Source of the DNA: Micromonospora peucetia
GTDB taxonomy: Bacteria > Actinomycetota > Actinomycetes > Mycobacteriales > Micromonosporaceae
Assembly (NCBI RefSeq): GCF_900091625.1
Contig: NZ_FMIC01000002.1
Span: 3,782,001 to 3,846,000, forward strand
DNA: 64,000 bases
Direction: 5' to 3'
Below, piece by piece: positions 1-7,866 of this stretch (positions within the stretch are counted from its first letter, which is position 1; the number at the start of each line of letters is the position of its first letter). Made by a program: the position numbers and the translations under genes. The notes under the pieces were generated by a model. That model worked only from the letters and a program-made list of their open reading frames with translations. It ran no database searches and was not told the DNA's origin.

Positions 1-394
1 GCCGCTCGCCGGCAAGATCGTCGTCGACTGCGTCAACCCGCTCGGCTTCGACAAGCAGGGCCCGTACGCGCTCACGGTCGCCGAGGGCAGTGCCGTGCAG
101 CAGGCCGCCGGACTGCTGCCCGACTCCCGGGTCTGCGCCGCGTTCAACCACGTCAGCGCGCCGCTGCTGGCCGACCCGGAGGTCGACCGGATCGATCTCG
201 ACGTGCTGATCTGCGCCGAGGACCGGGAGTTGGTCAGCGTGGTCGCCGCGCTCGCCGCGCGGATCCCCGGCATGCGTGGCATCTACGCCGGCCGGCTGCG
301 TAACGCGCACCAGATCGAGGCGTTCACCGCCAACCTGATCGCCATCAACAAGCGCTACAAGGCGCACGCCGGCATCCGCGTCACCGACCTCTGA
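1..394 (+). CDS. npdG: F420:NADPH oxidoreductase (NpdG), 3' part only
   Basis: The reading frame is open from base 2 and ends at TGA 392-394, so the 5' part lies outside the window. The visible 130 residues run from PLAGKIVVDCVNPL through AFNHVSAPLLADP to RIPGMRGIYAGRLRNAHQIE and a C-terminal NKRYKAHAGIRVTDL. This is the C-terminal two-thirds of the NADPH-dependent F420 reductase family, which shuttles hydride between NADP and the deazaflavin F420. The N-terminal Rossmann GxGxxG is not in view. F420 use fits the LLM-type F420 oxidoreductase later in the window. Family assignment is fairly sure; direction of the reaction in vivo cannot be read from the sequence. Confidence 0.8.
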   Translation, partial: PLAGKIVVDCVNPLGFDKQGPYALTVAEGSAVQQAAGLLPDSRVCAAFNHVSAPLLADPEVDRIDLDVLICAEDRELVSVVAALAARIPGMRGIYAGRLRNAHQIEAFTANLIAINKRYKAHAGIRVTDL

Positions 395-586
395 CCTCCG
401 ACCCGGGCGGACCGTAGCGGCCGGTGCTCTCCGCCGTCCAGCCATGATCGGACGGCAGGGGGTGGCGTCCGCATCAGGTCGGACGGCAGGGAGGTGGCGT
501 CCCGGTCAGGGCCGGACTGGCGCCGCGTCGACCTCGAAGAGCATGTCGGACGGAGCGAGGGCCTGGGCGGGCGGCAGCCCTCCGGC

Positions 587-716
587 CTCTCCCGCGACGC
601 TCTCCCGCGACGCTCTCCCGCGACGCTCTCCCGCGACGCTCTCCCGCGACGCTCTCCCGCGACGCTCTCCCGCGACGCTCTCCCGCGACGCTCTCCCGCG
701 ACGCTCTCCCGCGATC
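587..716. repeat. 13-bp tandem repeat, nine exact copies plus a partial
   Basis: The unit CTCTCCCGCGACG is repeated head to tail nine times without a mismatch (587-703); a tenth copy diverges after CTCTCCCGCGA and merges into the left arm of the following hairpin. No unique spacers separate the copies, so this is not CRISPR. It lies in the 500-bp gap between convergent npdG and panB; the rest of that gap (395-586) shows a short GACGGCAGGG(A/G)GGTGGCGTCC duplication and no gene. Confidence 0.95.
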
Positions 717-782
717 TTGCAGTTTCGGCCCGCGTTATGAGTTCAATATTCCTTTTGCCGAGGCAAAAAGTGCAAGATCGCG
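710..782. repeat. Dispersed hairpin element, family A copy 1
   Basis: Left arm CGCGATCTTGCAGTTT (710-725) and right arm AAAGTGCAAGATCGCG (767-782) are complementary with one mismatch and enclose about 41 nt starting TCGGCCCGCG. Two more copies with the same arms and length occur at 6625-6699 and 23839-23913. The element sits between convergent genes, directly against the 13-bp tandem repeat. It lacks a T-tract, so it does not look like a simple intrinsic terminator. Confidence 0.85.
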
Positions 783-848
783 GCCGTCGGCGGCGGCCGT
801 CGGCGGTCGGCGGCGGCGGTCGGCGGCGGGGCGGGGGTTGTGGGCTGT

Positions 849-889
849 GTGCGGGCCGGGGGCGCCGGGTGGGGCGCCCCCGGACCGCA
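849..889 (-). terminator. GC-rich hairpin after panB
   Basis: CCGGGGGCGCC (856-866) pairs perfectly with GGCGCCCCCGG (873-883), and the flanking GTGCGG/CCGCAC extends the stem. It starts 10 bp beyond the panB stop and has no T-run, as is usual for high-GC actinobacterial terminators. Confidence 0.6.
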
Positions 890-898
890 CGGACGGTG

Positions 899-1744
899 TC
901 AGAAGGTGTGTTCCGCGGCCGGGAAGTCGCCGCCCCGGACCTCGTCGGCGAAGCGCCGGGTCGCGTCGGTCAGCGCGCCCGCCAGGTCGGCGTAGCGCTT
1001 CACGAAGCGCGGCGCCTTGCCGGTACGCAGGCCGGCCATGTCCTGCCAGACCAGCACCTGGGCGTCGGTGTCCGCGCCGGCGCCGATGCCCACGGTCGGG
1101 ATCGGCAGTTCCGCCGTGATCCGCTTGGCCACCTCGCCGGGCACCATCTCCAGCACCACGGCGAACGCGCCCGCCTCGGCCACGGCACGGGCGTCGGCGA
1201 TCACGTCGTCGGCCGCGTCGCCACGCCCCTGCACCCGGTAGCCACCGATGGCGTGCTCGCTCTGCGGCGTGAAGCCGATGTGCGCCATCACCGGGATGCC
1301 GGCGCCGGTGATGGCGGCGATCTGCGCCGCGCAGCGCCGGCCGCCCTCCAGCTTCACCGCGTGGCAGCCACCCTCCTTCATGAACCGCACGGCGGTACGC
1401 AGCGCCTGCGTCGGACCCTCCTCGTAGGAGCCGAACGGCAGGTCGCCGACGACCAGCGCGTGCCGGGTCGCCCGGACCACCGCGCGGACCAGCGGGAGCA
1501 ACTCCTCGGCGGTCACCGGCACCGTCGTCTCGTAGCCGAAGACGTTGTTCGCCGCCGAGTCGCCGACCAGCAGCACCGGGATGCCGGCCTGATCGAAGAT
1601 CGAGGCGGTGTACTGGTCGTACGAGGTGAGCATCGGCCACCGCTCGCCGCGCTCCTTGGCGGTGATCAGGTCGCGGGTGCGGACCCGCCGGGTGACCGGG
1701 CCGCCGTAGAGGGCGGTCACCTCGGACGGGGTGGACTCCACCAT
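899..1744 (-). CDS. panB: 3-methyl-2-oxobutanoate hydroxymethyltransferase (PanB)
   Basis: The 281-residue protein transfers a hydroxymethyl group from 5,10-methylene-THF to 2-oxoisovalerate, giving ketopantoate, the first committed step of pantothenate/CoA synthesis in the cytoplasm. Visible family signatures are [17 protein letters not shown] near the N-terminus, the metal-ligand aspartates in LLVGDSAAN and [16 protein letters not shown], and the catalytic glutamate in VVLEMVP. The start is the ATG at 1744, preceded on the minus strand by GGAAGGAGAC at good spacing; the open frame continues upstream without homology. Length matches the family. It is convergent with npdG and lies downstream of nadE on the same strand, near glnA2 as in mycobacteria. 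Confidence 0.96.
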   Translation of the reverse strand: MVESTPSEVTALYGGPVTRRVRTRDLITAKERGERWPMLTSYDQYTASIFDQAGIPVLLVGDSAANNVFGYETTVPVTAEELLPLVRAVVRATRHALVVGDLPFGSYEEGPTQALRTAVRFMKEGGCHAVKLEGGRRCAAQIAAITGAGIPVMAHIGFTPQSEHAIGGYRVQGRGDAADDVIADARAVAEAGAFAVVLEMVPGEVAKRITAELPIPTVGIGAGADTDAQVLVWQDMAGLRTGKAPRFVKRYADLAGALTDATRRFADEVRGGDFPAAEHTF

Positions 1745-1939
1745 GACTGTCTCCTTCCTCGAGGCCGCGTGCGCGGTCCCCGGGTTCTGCCGCGATCGTC
1801 GCACCCGACGACCGGCCTGCGGCAGAGCGCAGTGGAGGATGTCACTCCCGGGCCAGCCGGGCCCCATGCGCCGCCGCCGCCGGCAGGCAGTCGACCGGGC
1901 CGCCGGCAGGCCGGGCCGCCGGCCCGGGAGCGATCCGGC

Positions 1940-3700
1940 TCAGCCGTCCTCGCGCCACCGGTTCGTGATCGGCAGCCGCCGGTCACGCCCGAACGCCTTC
2001 ATCGAGATCTTCGTGCCCGGAGCGGACTGGCGGCGCTTGTACTCGGCGGTATCCACCATCCGCAGCACCCGGTCGACGACGGCCGGGTCGTGGCCGGATG
2101 CGACCAGCCCGTCCCGGCCCAGGTCACCGTCGACGTAGCCGATCAGGATCGGGTCCAGCACGTCGTAGTCGGGCAGGGTGTCGCTGTCCAACTGGCCCGG
2201 GCTCAGCTCGGCGCTCGGCGGCTTGCCGATCGAGTTCTCCGGGATGGGCGGGGTGTCGCCCCGGCGGGCCGCGTCGGCATTGCGCCACTTCGCCAGCCGC
2301 CAGACCAGCGTCTTCCAGACGTCCTTGACCGGGTTGAAGCCGCCGACCGAGTCGCCGTAGAGGGTGGAGTAGCCGACCGCCAGCTCGCTCTTGTTGCCGG
2401 TGGTCAGCACCAGGTGCCCCTCCTGGTTCGACAGCGCCATCAGGATCACCCCGCGTACCCGCGCCTGGAGGTTCTCCACGGAGACCCCGGAGAGCGACAT
2501 GTTCGCCAGGAAGGTGTCCACCATCGGCTGGATCGGCTCGACCCGGTAGTCCAGCCCGGTCCGCTTCGCCAGGTCGGCCGCGTCCTCCCGGCTGTGCTCG
2601 GAGGAGTGCTGGCTGGGCAGCGACACCCCGACCACCCGGTCGGGCCCGAGCGCGTCGACGGCCAGCGCGGCCACCACCGCCGAGTCGATGCCGCCGGAGA
2701 GGCCCAGCACCACCGAGGGGAACCGGTTCTTGTTGACGTAGTCGCGCAGACCCAGCACGAGCGCCTGCCACACCTCGGCCTCGTCGGCCACCGGGGCGAT
2801 CGTCCCGCCGGTGGCGGCGGGCCCGTCGGGTGCCGGCGGGATGTCGCCGGCCTCGGCGCGGACCACTCGCATCTCGTCCGCCAGCACCTGGTCGGGGGCG
2901 GCCGGCTCCCCGGCCGCCGGCAGCTCCACGTCGTGCACCAGCAGGTGCTCGACGAACTGCGGGGCCCGGGTGAGCAGGGCGCCGTCGGCGCTCACGATCA
3001 TCGAGTCGCCCTCGAAGACCAGCTCGTCCTGGCCGCCGACCATGTTGACGTACGCGACGGTCGCCCCGGCCTCGGCGGCCCGGCGGCGGACCAGCGGCAG
3101 CCGGACGTCGTCCTTGTTCAGCTCGTACGGCGAGCCGTTGATGGTCAGGACCAGGCCGACCCCGGCCTGACGTGCGGCGGCGAACGGGCCACCGGCCTGC
3201 CACAGGTCCTCGCAGATGGTCAGCGCGACGTCCACCCCGCCGACGCGGACGACGGTCAGCGCGTCGCCGGAGACGAAGTAGCGGTCCTCGTCGAAGACCC
3301 CGTAGTTGGGCAGGTGGTGCTTGAAGTAGGTGGCGACGATCCCGCCACGGTGCAGCAGGGCCGCCGCGTTGCGGGTGCCGCGACCGGGCTCGGCGTCGCC
3401 GCTGAACTGCGGCGGGCCGTCGGCGTCCAGGTAGCCGACCAGCACCGGGAGCGCGCCCAGCCCGTCCGCGTCGAGATCGGCGGCGAGGCGTCGCAGTGCG
3501 GCCTTCGACGCGGCGACGAAGGACCGGCGGAAGACCAGGTCCTCGACCGGGTAGCCGGTCAGCATCATCTCCGGGAACGCGACGATCTGGGCGCCGGCGT
3601 CGGCGGCCCGACGGGTCCAGTCACGGACCAGGCCGGAGTTGCCGGCGAGGTCGCCGACGGTCGGGTTGACCTGGCACAGGGCGAGACGCAGGTTGGGCAT
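1940..3700 (-). CDS. nadE: Glutamine-dependent NAD+ synthetase
   Basis: A 586-residue two-domain enzyme that makes NAD+ from deamido-NAD+, ATP and glutamine. Residues 1 to about 270 form a nitrilase-type glutaminase: FPEMMLTGYP holds the catalytic Glu, a conserved Lys lies in YFKHHLPNYG, and the Cys is in ICEDLW. Residues from about 310 are the ATP-pyrophosphatase synthetase domain with the P-loop LSGGIDSAVVAALA and the conserved TTGNKSELAVGY and STLYGD segments. The long fused form is usual in actinobacteria. The ATG at 3700 is preceded by TGAGGAC. The gene diverges from glnA2, leaving about 200 bp of shared control region. Confidence 0.96.
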   Translation of the reverse strand: MPNLRLALCQVNPTVGDLAGNSGLVRDWTRRAADAGAQIVAFPEMMLTGYPVEDLVFRRSFVAASKAALRRLAADLDADGLGALPVLVGYLDADGPPQFSGDAEPGRGTRNAAALLHRGGIVATYFKHHLPNYGVFDEDRYFVSGDALTVVRVGGVDVALTICEDLWQAGGPFAAARQAGVGLVLTINGSPYELNKDDVRLPLVRRRAAEAGATVAYVNMVGGQDELVFEGDSMIVSADGALLTRAPQFVEHLLVHDVELPAAGEPAAPDQVLADEMRVVRAEAGDIPPAPDGPAATGGTIAPVADEAEVWQALVLGLRDYVNKNRFPSVVLGLSGGIDSAVVAALAVDALGPDRVVGVSLPSQHSSEHSREDAADLAKRTGLDYRVEPIQPMVDTFLANMSLSGVSVENLQARVRGVILMALSNQEGHLVLTTGNKSELAVGYSTLYGDSVGGFNPVKDVWKTLVWRLAKWRNADAARRGDTPPIPENSIGKPPSAELSPGQLDSDTLPDYDVLDPILIGYVDGDLGRDGLVASGHDPAVVDRVLRMVDTAEYKRRQSAPGTKISMKAFGRDRRLPITNRWREDG

Positions 3701-3818
3701 GTCCTCATCTTGCCCCAGCCGGTCGGGCCCGACACGGCGGGCGGCGCGCCCGCCGGGCGTACGTCGTGCGGGAGGGCGCGGGCCGCGGGACAGGGCAGGA
3801 CGCCCGCCTCCCGGTCGC

Positions 3819-3834
3819 GTAACGTCGGCGTAAC
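3819..3834 (+). promoter_or_regulatory. GlnR-like box upstream of glnA2
   Basis: GTAAC-GTCGGC-GTAAC matches the actinobacterial GlnR site pattern gTnAC-n6-GaAAC with one deviation in the second half-site. It lies about 75 bp upstream of the glnA2 start. A closer match lies upstream of glnA1 at 23166-23181, which supports reading both as nitrogen-control sites. Confidence 0.5.
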
Positions 3835-3909
3835 GAGGCCGGTGGAGACTGGTCGGTCAGGCCGGGTCGACCCCGGTCGCAGGTGGGCATTGTGTCGCGA
3901 GGGGTGGAA

Positions 3910-5259
3910 GTGGACCGTCAGCAGGAGTTCGTCCTCCGTACGCTGGAAGAGCGGGACATCCGGTTCGTCCGGCTGTGGTTCACCGACGTGCTGGGCACGC
4001 TCAAGAGCGTCTCGGTGGCTCCCGCCGAGCTGGAGGCGGCCTTCGAGGAAGGCATCGGGTTCGACGGCTCGGCGATCGAGGGCTTCGCCCGGGTCTTCGA
4101 GTCCGACATGGTGGCCATGCCCGACCCGACCACCTTCCAGGTCTTCCCGTTCGAGGGTGGGGCCAGCGGCGAGAGCGCCCGGATGTTCTGCGACATCCTG
4201 CTCCCCGACGGCGGCCCGTCCTGGGCCGACCCGCGGCACGTGCTGCGCCGGGCGCTCTCCAAGGCCGCCGAGAAGGGCTTCACCTTCTACACCCACCCCG
4301 AGATCGAGTTCTTCCTGCTGGAGAACGGCCCGCTGGACGGCTCGGTACCGACCCCGGTCGACACCGGCGGCTACTTCGAGCACACCACCCACGCGGTGGC
4401 CCGAGACTTCCGCCGGCAGGGCGTCCTGGCGCTGGAGCGGATCGGCATCTCGGTGGAGTTCAGCCACCACGAGGTGGCCCCCGGCCAGCAGGAGATCGAC
4501 CTGCGCTATGCCGACGCGCTGACCACCGCCGACAACATCATGACCTTCCGGCACGTGGTCAAGGAGGTCGCGCTCTCCACCGGCGTGCAGGCCACCTTCA
4601 TGCCGAAGCCGTTCACCGACCAGCCCGGCAGCGGCATGCACACCCACCTGTCGCTGTTCGAGGGCGAGCGCAACGCGTTCCACGACGCCGGTGACCCGAT
4701 GAAGCTGTCCAAGGTGGCCCGGGCCTTCATCGCCGGGCTGCTGGTGCACGCCCGGGAATACACGGCCGTCACCAACCAGTGGGTCAACTCCTACAAGCGG
4801 CTGTTCCCGCAGGCGCTGCCGGACCGGGTCACCGAGAGCCCGGCGTACGTCTGCTGGGGTCACCTGAACCGGTCGGCGCTGGTCCGGGTCCCGGCCTACG
4901 GCAAGCCGAACTCGGCCCGGGTGGAGGTCCGCTCGCCGGACTCGGCGGCCAACCCCTACCTGGCCTTCGCGGTGCTGCTCGGCGCCGGGATGAAGGGCAT
5001 CGAGGAGGGCTACGAGCTGCCGCCGGGCGCCGAGGACGACGTCTGGTCGCTGACCAGCGCCGAGCGGCGGGCGATGGGCTACGAGCCGCTGCCGGAGAAC
5101 CTGTCCGAGGCGATCGACGTGATGGCCGGCTCCGAACTGGTCGCCGAGGTGCTCGGCGAGCACGTCTTCGACTTCTTCCTGCGTAACAAACGGGCCGAGT
5201 GGGAGCAGTACCGCCGTGTGGTCACCCCCTACGAGCGGCAGCACTACCTGTCGCTGTAG
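3910..5259 (+). CDS. glnA2: Type I glutamine synthetase, GlnA2 subtype
   Basis: A 449-residue glutamine synthetase (glutamate + ammonia + ATP to glutamine), expected to be a cytosolic dodecamer. The N-terminus DRQQEFVLRTLEERDIRFVR and body closely resemble mycobacterial GlnA2. GFDGSAIEGFARV, the metal-site EIEFFLL, and GSGMHTHLSLF with the nucleotide-binding KPFTDQPG are present. The position of the adenylylated tyrosine loop reads YVCWGHLNRSA and lacks the NLVYS motif, so this copy should not be a GlnE substrate. I chose the GTG at 3910 because GAGGGG lies 5 nt upstream and it matches family N-termini; an in-frame GTG at 3883 would add nine residues. A GlnR-like box precedes it. Confidence 0.92.
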   Translation: MDRQQEFVLRTLEERDIRFVRLWFTDVLGTLKSVSVAPAELEAAFEEGIGFDGSAIEGFARVFESDMVAMPDPTTFQVFPFEGGASGESARMFCDILLPDGGPSWADPRHVLRRALSKAAEKGFTFYTHPEIEFFLLENGPLDGSVPTPVDTGGYFEHTTHAVARDFRRQGVLALERIGISVEFSHHEVAPGQQEIDLRYADALTTADNIMTFRHVVKEVALSTGVQATFMPKPFTDQPGSGMHTHLSLFEGERNAFHDAGDPMKLSKVARAFIAGLLVHAREYTAVTNQWVNSYKRLFPQALPDRVTESPAYVCWGHLNRSALVRVPAYGKPNSARVEVRSPDSAANPYLAFAVLLGAGMKGIEEGYELPPGAEDDVWSLTSAERRAMGYEPLPENLSEAIDVMAGSELVAEVLGEHVFDFFLRNKRAEWEQYRRVVTPYERQHYLSL

Positions 5260-5367
5260 GTCTGTCTCCCGGCGCCGGAGCGGGGCTCCCACCGCTGGCG
5301 CGGTGCCGCTATCGTCTCGGTCACCGCGCCGGCATCCCCGCCAGGCGCAGAGTGCGGGAGGCAGTCG

Positions 5368-5793
5368 GTGCTGGAAGACCTGCTCAACGGAGCCTGGCAG
5401 AGCCTGGTGTTCGGGGTCGTCGGGGTGGGCCTGATGGCGGCCGGGTTCGGGCTGGTCGACCTGCTCACTCCCGGCCGGCTGCGGGAGCTGATCTGGGTGC
5501 GGCGCAACGGCAACGCCGCGCTGCTGCTCGCCGCCAACCAGCTCGGCATCGCCGGGATCGTGTTCACCGCGATCCTGACCAGCTACAGCGACTTCACCAA
5601 GGGGCTCGCCTCGACGGTCGTCTTCGGCCTGGTCGGACTGGCCATCATGGCGCTGGCGTTCTTCGTGCTGGACCTGCTCACCCCGGGCAAGCTCGGCGAG
5701 ATCATCTGCTCGGACGAGCCGCACCCGGCAGCCCGGGTCAGCGCCGCCACGCACTTCGGCGCCGCGCTGATCGTCTGCGCCTGCATCGCCTGA
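5368..5793 (+). CDS. DUF350 family membrane protein
   Basis: A 141-residue, very hydrophobic protein with about four membrane segments arranged as two similar halves: FGLVDLLTPGRLRELIW in the first and FFVLDLLTPGKLGEII in the second, each following a glycine-rich helix. This internal duplication is characteristic of DUF350, a family of unknown function found in bacterial inner membranes, often near stress or membrane-maintenance genes. The GTG at 5368 has CGGGAGGCAG upstream. It lies about 100 bp after glnA2 on the same strand and 70 bp before the WYL regulator; co-transcription with either is possible but unproven. Confidence 0.8.
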   Translation: MLEDLLNGAWQSLVFGVVGVGLMAAGFGLVDLLTPGRLRELIWVRRNGNAALLLAANQLGIAGIVFTAILTSYSDFTKGLASTVVFGLVGLAIMALAFFVLDLLTPGKLGEIICSDEPHPAARVSAATHFGAALIVCACIA

Positions 5794-5851
5794 GCGGTCC
5801 GTCCGGCCCGCTGTCCGCCCGAGGCGGAGCTGTCCCGTCACACCCCCGTCG

Positions 5852-5857
5852 TAGGTT
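5852..5857 (+). promoter_or_regulatory. -10 element TAGGTT, leaderless-type start of the WYL regulator
   Basis: TAGGTT lies 6 nt before the GTG at 5864, the spacing expected if transcription begins at the start codon. A weak GGGA also lies in the gap. Confidence 0.45.
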
Positions 5858-5863
5858 GCGGGA

Positions 5864-6559
5864 GTGAACCGGACGGACCGTCTCTACGCCCTGGTCGAGG
5901 AGCTGCGCGCCGTGTCGCCACGGCCGCGCAGCGCCCGCTGGCTCGCCGACCGCTTCGAGGTGAGCACCCGCACCATCGAGCGGGACATCGGCGCCCTCCA
6001 GGAGTCAGGTGTGCCGATCTGGGCCGAGGCGGGCCGCACCGGCGGCTACGCGCTCGACCGGGCGCGCACCCTGCCGCCGGTCAACCTCAGTCCCGTCGAG
6101 GCGGTCGCCATGGCGGTGGCGTTGCACCGGATGCGCGGCACGCCGTTCGCCGCGGCGGCCGGCACCGCCCTGCGCAAGCTGCTCGCCGTGATGCCCGCCA
6201 CCGACGCCGCCGAGGCGCACCGGCTCGCCGCCCGGGTGCACCTGATCGGGGACGGGCCGGTGACGCCCGTCCCGGCCGCCGTCGCCGACGCGGTGCGCGC
6301 GCGCCGCCTACTGCGCATCCGGTACGCCGACCGTGCCGGCGCCGGCTCGCTGCGCGACGTGGAGCCGCTGGGCTACCTCGGCAATCCCCGGCACTGGTAT
6401 CTGCTGGCCTGGTGCCGGCTGCGCGACGGCATCCGTGCCTTCCGCGTCGACCGGATCACCTCCGTCACCACGCTGGCCGAGCGGGTGCCGGAGCGCGAGC
6501 TGGCCGCCGACGACCTCGACATCCCCCGGGAGCGCATCCGCCGCCTAAGCCTGGTCTGA
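5864..6559 (+). CDS. WYL-domain transcriptional regulator (YafY/DeoR-type HTH)
   Basis: A 231-residue regulator. Residues 1-60 form an HTH_11-type winged helix (RTDRLYALVEELR, then WLADRFEVSTRTIERDIGAL) followed by the YafY-like wing GVPIWAEAGRTGGYAL. From about residue 140 comes a WYL domain (RLLRIRYADRAGAG, DVEPLGYLGNPRHWYLLAWCR, AFRVDRI), thought to bind nucleic acid or nucleotide ligands. At 231 residues it lacks the extra C-terminal WCX extension seen in longer members. The ligand and targets cannot be read from sequence. The last codons and stop lie inside the first copy of a 20-bp tandem repeat. Confidence 0.88.
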   Translation: MNRTDRLYALVEELRAVSPRPRSARWLADRFEVSTRTIERDIGALQESGVPIWAEAGRTGGYALDRARTLPPVNLSPVEAVAMAVALHRMRGTPFAAAAGTALRKLLAVMPATDAAEAHRLAARVHLIGDGPVTPVPAAVADAVRARRLLRIRYADRAGAGSLRDVEPLGYLGNPRHWYLLAWCRLRDGIRAFRVDRITSVTTLAERVPERELAADDLDIPRERIRRLSLV

Positions 6560-6620
6560 CACCCCAGCCCCTGGTCTGACACCCCAGCCCCTGGCCTGAC
6601 ACCCCAGCCCCTGGCCTGAC
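6551..6620 (+). repeat. 20-bp tandem repeat that includes the WYL gene's stop codon
   Basis: CTGGTCTGACACCCCAGCCC is repeated 3.5 times (starts at 6551, 6571, 6591, 6611); copies three and four carry one T-to-C change. The first copy encodes the last two residues and TGA stop (6557-6559) of the regulator, so each further copy repeats the stop. Confidence 0.95.
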
Positions 6621-6624
6621 GCGG

Positions 6625-6699
6625 CCGCGATCTTGCACTTTCGGCCCGCGTGATGCCGCTTTCGCGACTTTCGTCGGGGCGACAAGTGCAAGATCGCGG
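6625..6699. repeat. Dispersed hairpin element, family A copy 2
   Basis: Arms CCGCGATCTTGCACTT (6625-6640) and AAGTGCAAGATCGCGG (6684-6699) are perfectly complementary; the interior starts TCGGCCCGCGTGATG, like copy 1 at 710-782. It sits between two genes read in the same direction, immediately after the 20-bp tandem repeat. Confidence 0.9.
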
Positions 6700-6801
6700 G
6701 GCCCGGAAGAAAACACCGACAGGACGGTGTCGCGGACGGCGTCGAGGCTGACTCCTGACGGCGCCGGTCGACCGGCCGGCGCGTGGAACGGGAGGCCACA
6801 C

Positions 6802-7179
6802 ATGAGCATCGACAACGCCGTGACCTGGTTCGAGATCGGCACCGAGCGGCCGGACGAGGCCCAGCGGTTCTACGGCGACCTGTTCGGCTGGAGCTTCACC
6901 GAGGAGGGCACCGCGGAGGCGTCGTACCGGACGACCGAGGGCGGTGCCGGTGCGGGGATCAGCGGGGCGGTCCGGGGGACCGGCGGGGCGAGCCCGAGCT
7001 ACGCGGTCTTCTACGTGCAGGTGGCCGACGTGGCGGAAACGGTACGGCGGGCGGAGGCGGCCGGCGGCAAGGTGCTGGTGCCGCGCAGGGAGAACGACAA
7101 CGGGCTGACCTTCGCCCACCTGCTCGATCCGGCCGGCAGCCATTTCGGCGTCTTCGCCCCGCCGCCGGCCGGCTCGTGA
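6802..7179 (+). CDS. VOC (glyoxalase/bleomycin-resistance fold) protein
   Basis: A 125-residue single-domain VOC-superfamily protein. NAVTWFEIGTERPDEAQRFYGDLFGWSF is the first beta-alpha-beta-beta-beta module and SPSYAVFYVQVADVAETVRRAEAAGG begins the second, ending LLDPAGSHFGVFAPP. Members bind a metal or small ligand and include dioxygenases, isomerases and drug-binding proteins; no residue here decides among them. The ATG at 6802 follows ACGGGAGGCCACAC, a clear ribosome site, which excludes the longer open frame. It is followed by a strong bidirectional hairpin shared with the convergent secreted-protein gene. Confidence 0.85.
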   Translation: MSIDNAVTWFEIGTERPDEAQRFYGDLFGWSFTEEGTAEASYRTTEGGAGAGISGAVRGTGGASPSYAVFYVQVADVAETVRRAEAAGGKVLVPRRENDNGLTFAHLLDPAGSHFGVFAPPPAGS

Positions 7180-7200
7180 CCGGTTGAGGATCCCGGTCGC

Positions 7201-7239
7201 CGGTGTGGCGGTGCCACGGTTACGGGCACCGCCACACCG
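7201..7239. terminator. Bidirectional hairpin between convergent genes
   Basis: CGGTGTGGCGGTGCC (7201-7215) pairs perfectly over 15 bp with GGCACCGCCACACCG (7225-7239). It lies between the VOC gene stop and the 3' end of the convergent secreted-protein gene. Confidence 0.75.
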
Positions 7240-7264
7240 ACGGGACGGGACTGCTCAGCCAGCC

Positions 7265-7325
7265 GTCACCTGTCGGTCGGCCACGTCACTTGTCGGTCAG
7301 CCAGCCAGCCGTCACTTGTCGGTCG
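7265..7325 (-). repeat. Three copies of a stop-containing 3'-end repeat
   Basis: GTCAC(C/T)TGTCGGTC occurs at 7265, 7285 and 7311. The 7311 copy encodes the last residues and the stop of the collagen-like protein on the minus strand; the other two lie just beyond the stop, at spacings of 20 and 26 bp. Confidence 0.8.
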
Positions 7326-7866
7326 GGTCGGCCGGACCGTCCTGCCCGTGCTGCCCGCCCCGACCACCCGGGCCGGGGAAGACGCCCGCCTCGGCGGCGG
7401 CGGTGATGGCATCGGCCTGCTCCTGGGTGAGCTTGCCGTCCTCGACAGCCTGCGCCAGGCGCTCCTTCATCGCGGCCTTCCGGTCGGCAGAGTCGCCCTT
7501 CTCGCCCTTCTCGGGCCGGTCGCCCTTGTCGCCTCGGTCGCCCCGGTCGCCCTTGTCTCCCCGGTCGCCCTTGTCGGGCCGGTCGGCCGGCTTGTGCTCC
7601 TCGCGCAGCTTCTCCAGCGCGGCCGTGACCTTGTCAGTGTCGACACCCAGCTCCTCGGCCAGCTTTCCGGCGAACTCCGCCTGCCGGTCGGTCCGCTGCT
7701 GCTGCCGCTCGTCGCTCCCGTTCTCGCTCGCGCTCGCGCTGGCGCTCGGCGTCGGGGTGGCGCCGTCCGCGGCGAATGCGACCGTCGGGGCCGCGATCCC
7801 CACGCCGAGTACGCCGGCTGCGGCCAGTCCGGCCAGCAGGTGCTTCTTCCTCATCGTGCGGGACAT
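7312..7866 (-). CDS. Secreted protein with a charged collagen-like segment
   Basis: A 184-residue exported protein. The start is ATG 7866, with GGAGG six nt upstream. Residues 1 to about 33 are a signal peptide (basic MRKKH, hydrophobic AGLAAAGVLGVGIAAP, ending TVAFAA). A Ser/Ala spacer and a helical stretch (AEFAGKLAEELGVDTDKVTAALEKL) follow. Then comes a run of G-D-R/K triplets resembling collagen (DKGDRGDKGDRGDRGDKGDR), and KLTQEQADAITAA, a motif seen in DUF2680/YckD-like secreted proteins. The C-terminus is Gly-rich. Function unknown; the helices may bind surfaces or act as a scaffold. The collagen-like part may be too short and too polar for a stable triple helix. Confidence 0.82.
   Translation of the reverse strand: MSRTMRKKHLLAGLAAAGVLGVGIAAPTVAFAADGATPTPSASASASENGSDERQQQRTDRQAEFAGKLAEELGVDTDKVTAALEKLREEHKPADRPDKGDRGDKGDRGDRGDKGDRPEKGEKGDSADRKAAMKERLAQAVEDGKLTQEQADAITAAAEAGVFPGPGGRGGQHGQDGPADPTDK

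Noticed and set aside
587..716. Possible CRISPR array
   Set aside because: The repeats are contiguous with no spacers; it is a 13-bp minisatellite and no cas genes are present.
494..4522. Open frame of 1342 codons on the plus strand across panB, nadE and glnA2
   Set aside because: It is a frame shadow of genes on both strands, with Arg/Gly/His-rich composition, no start signal and no family resemblance; panB, nadE and glnA2 are unmistakable in other frames.
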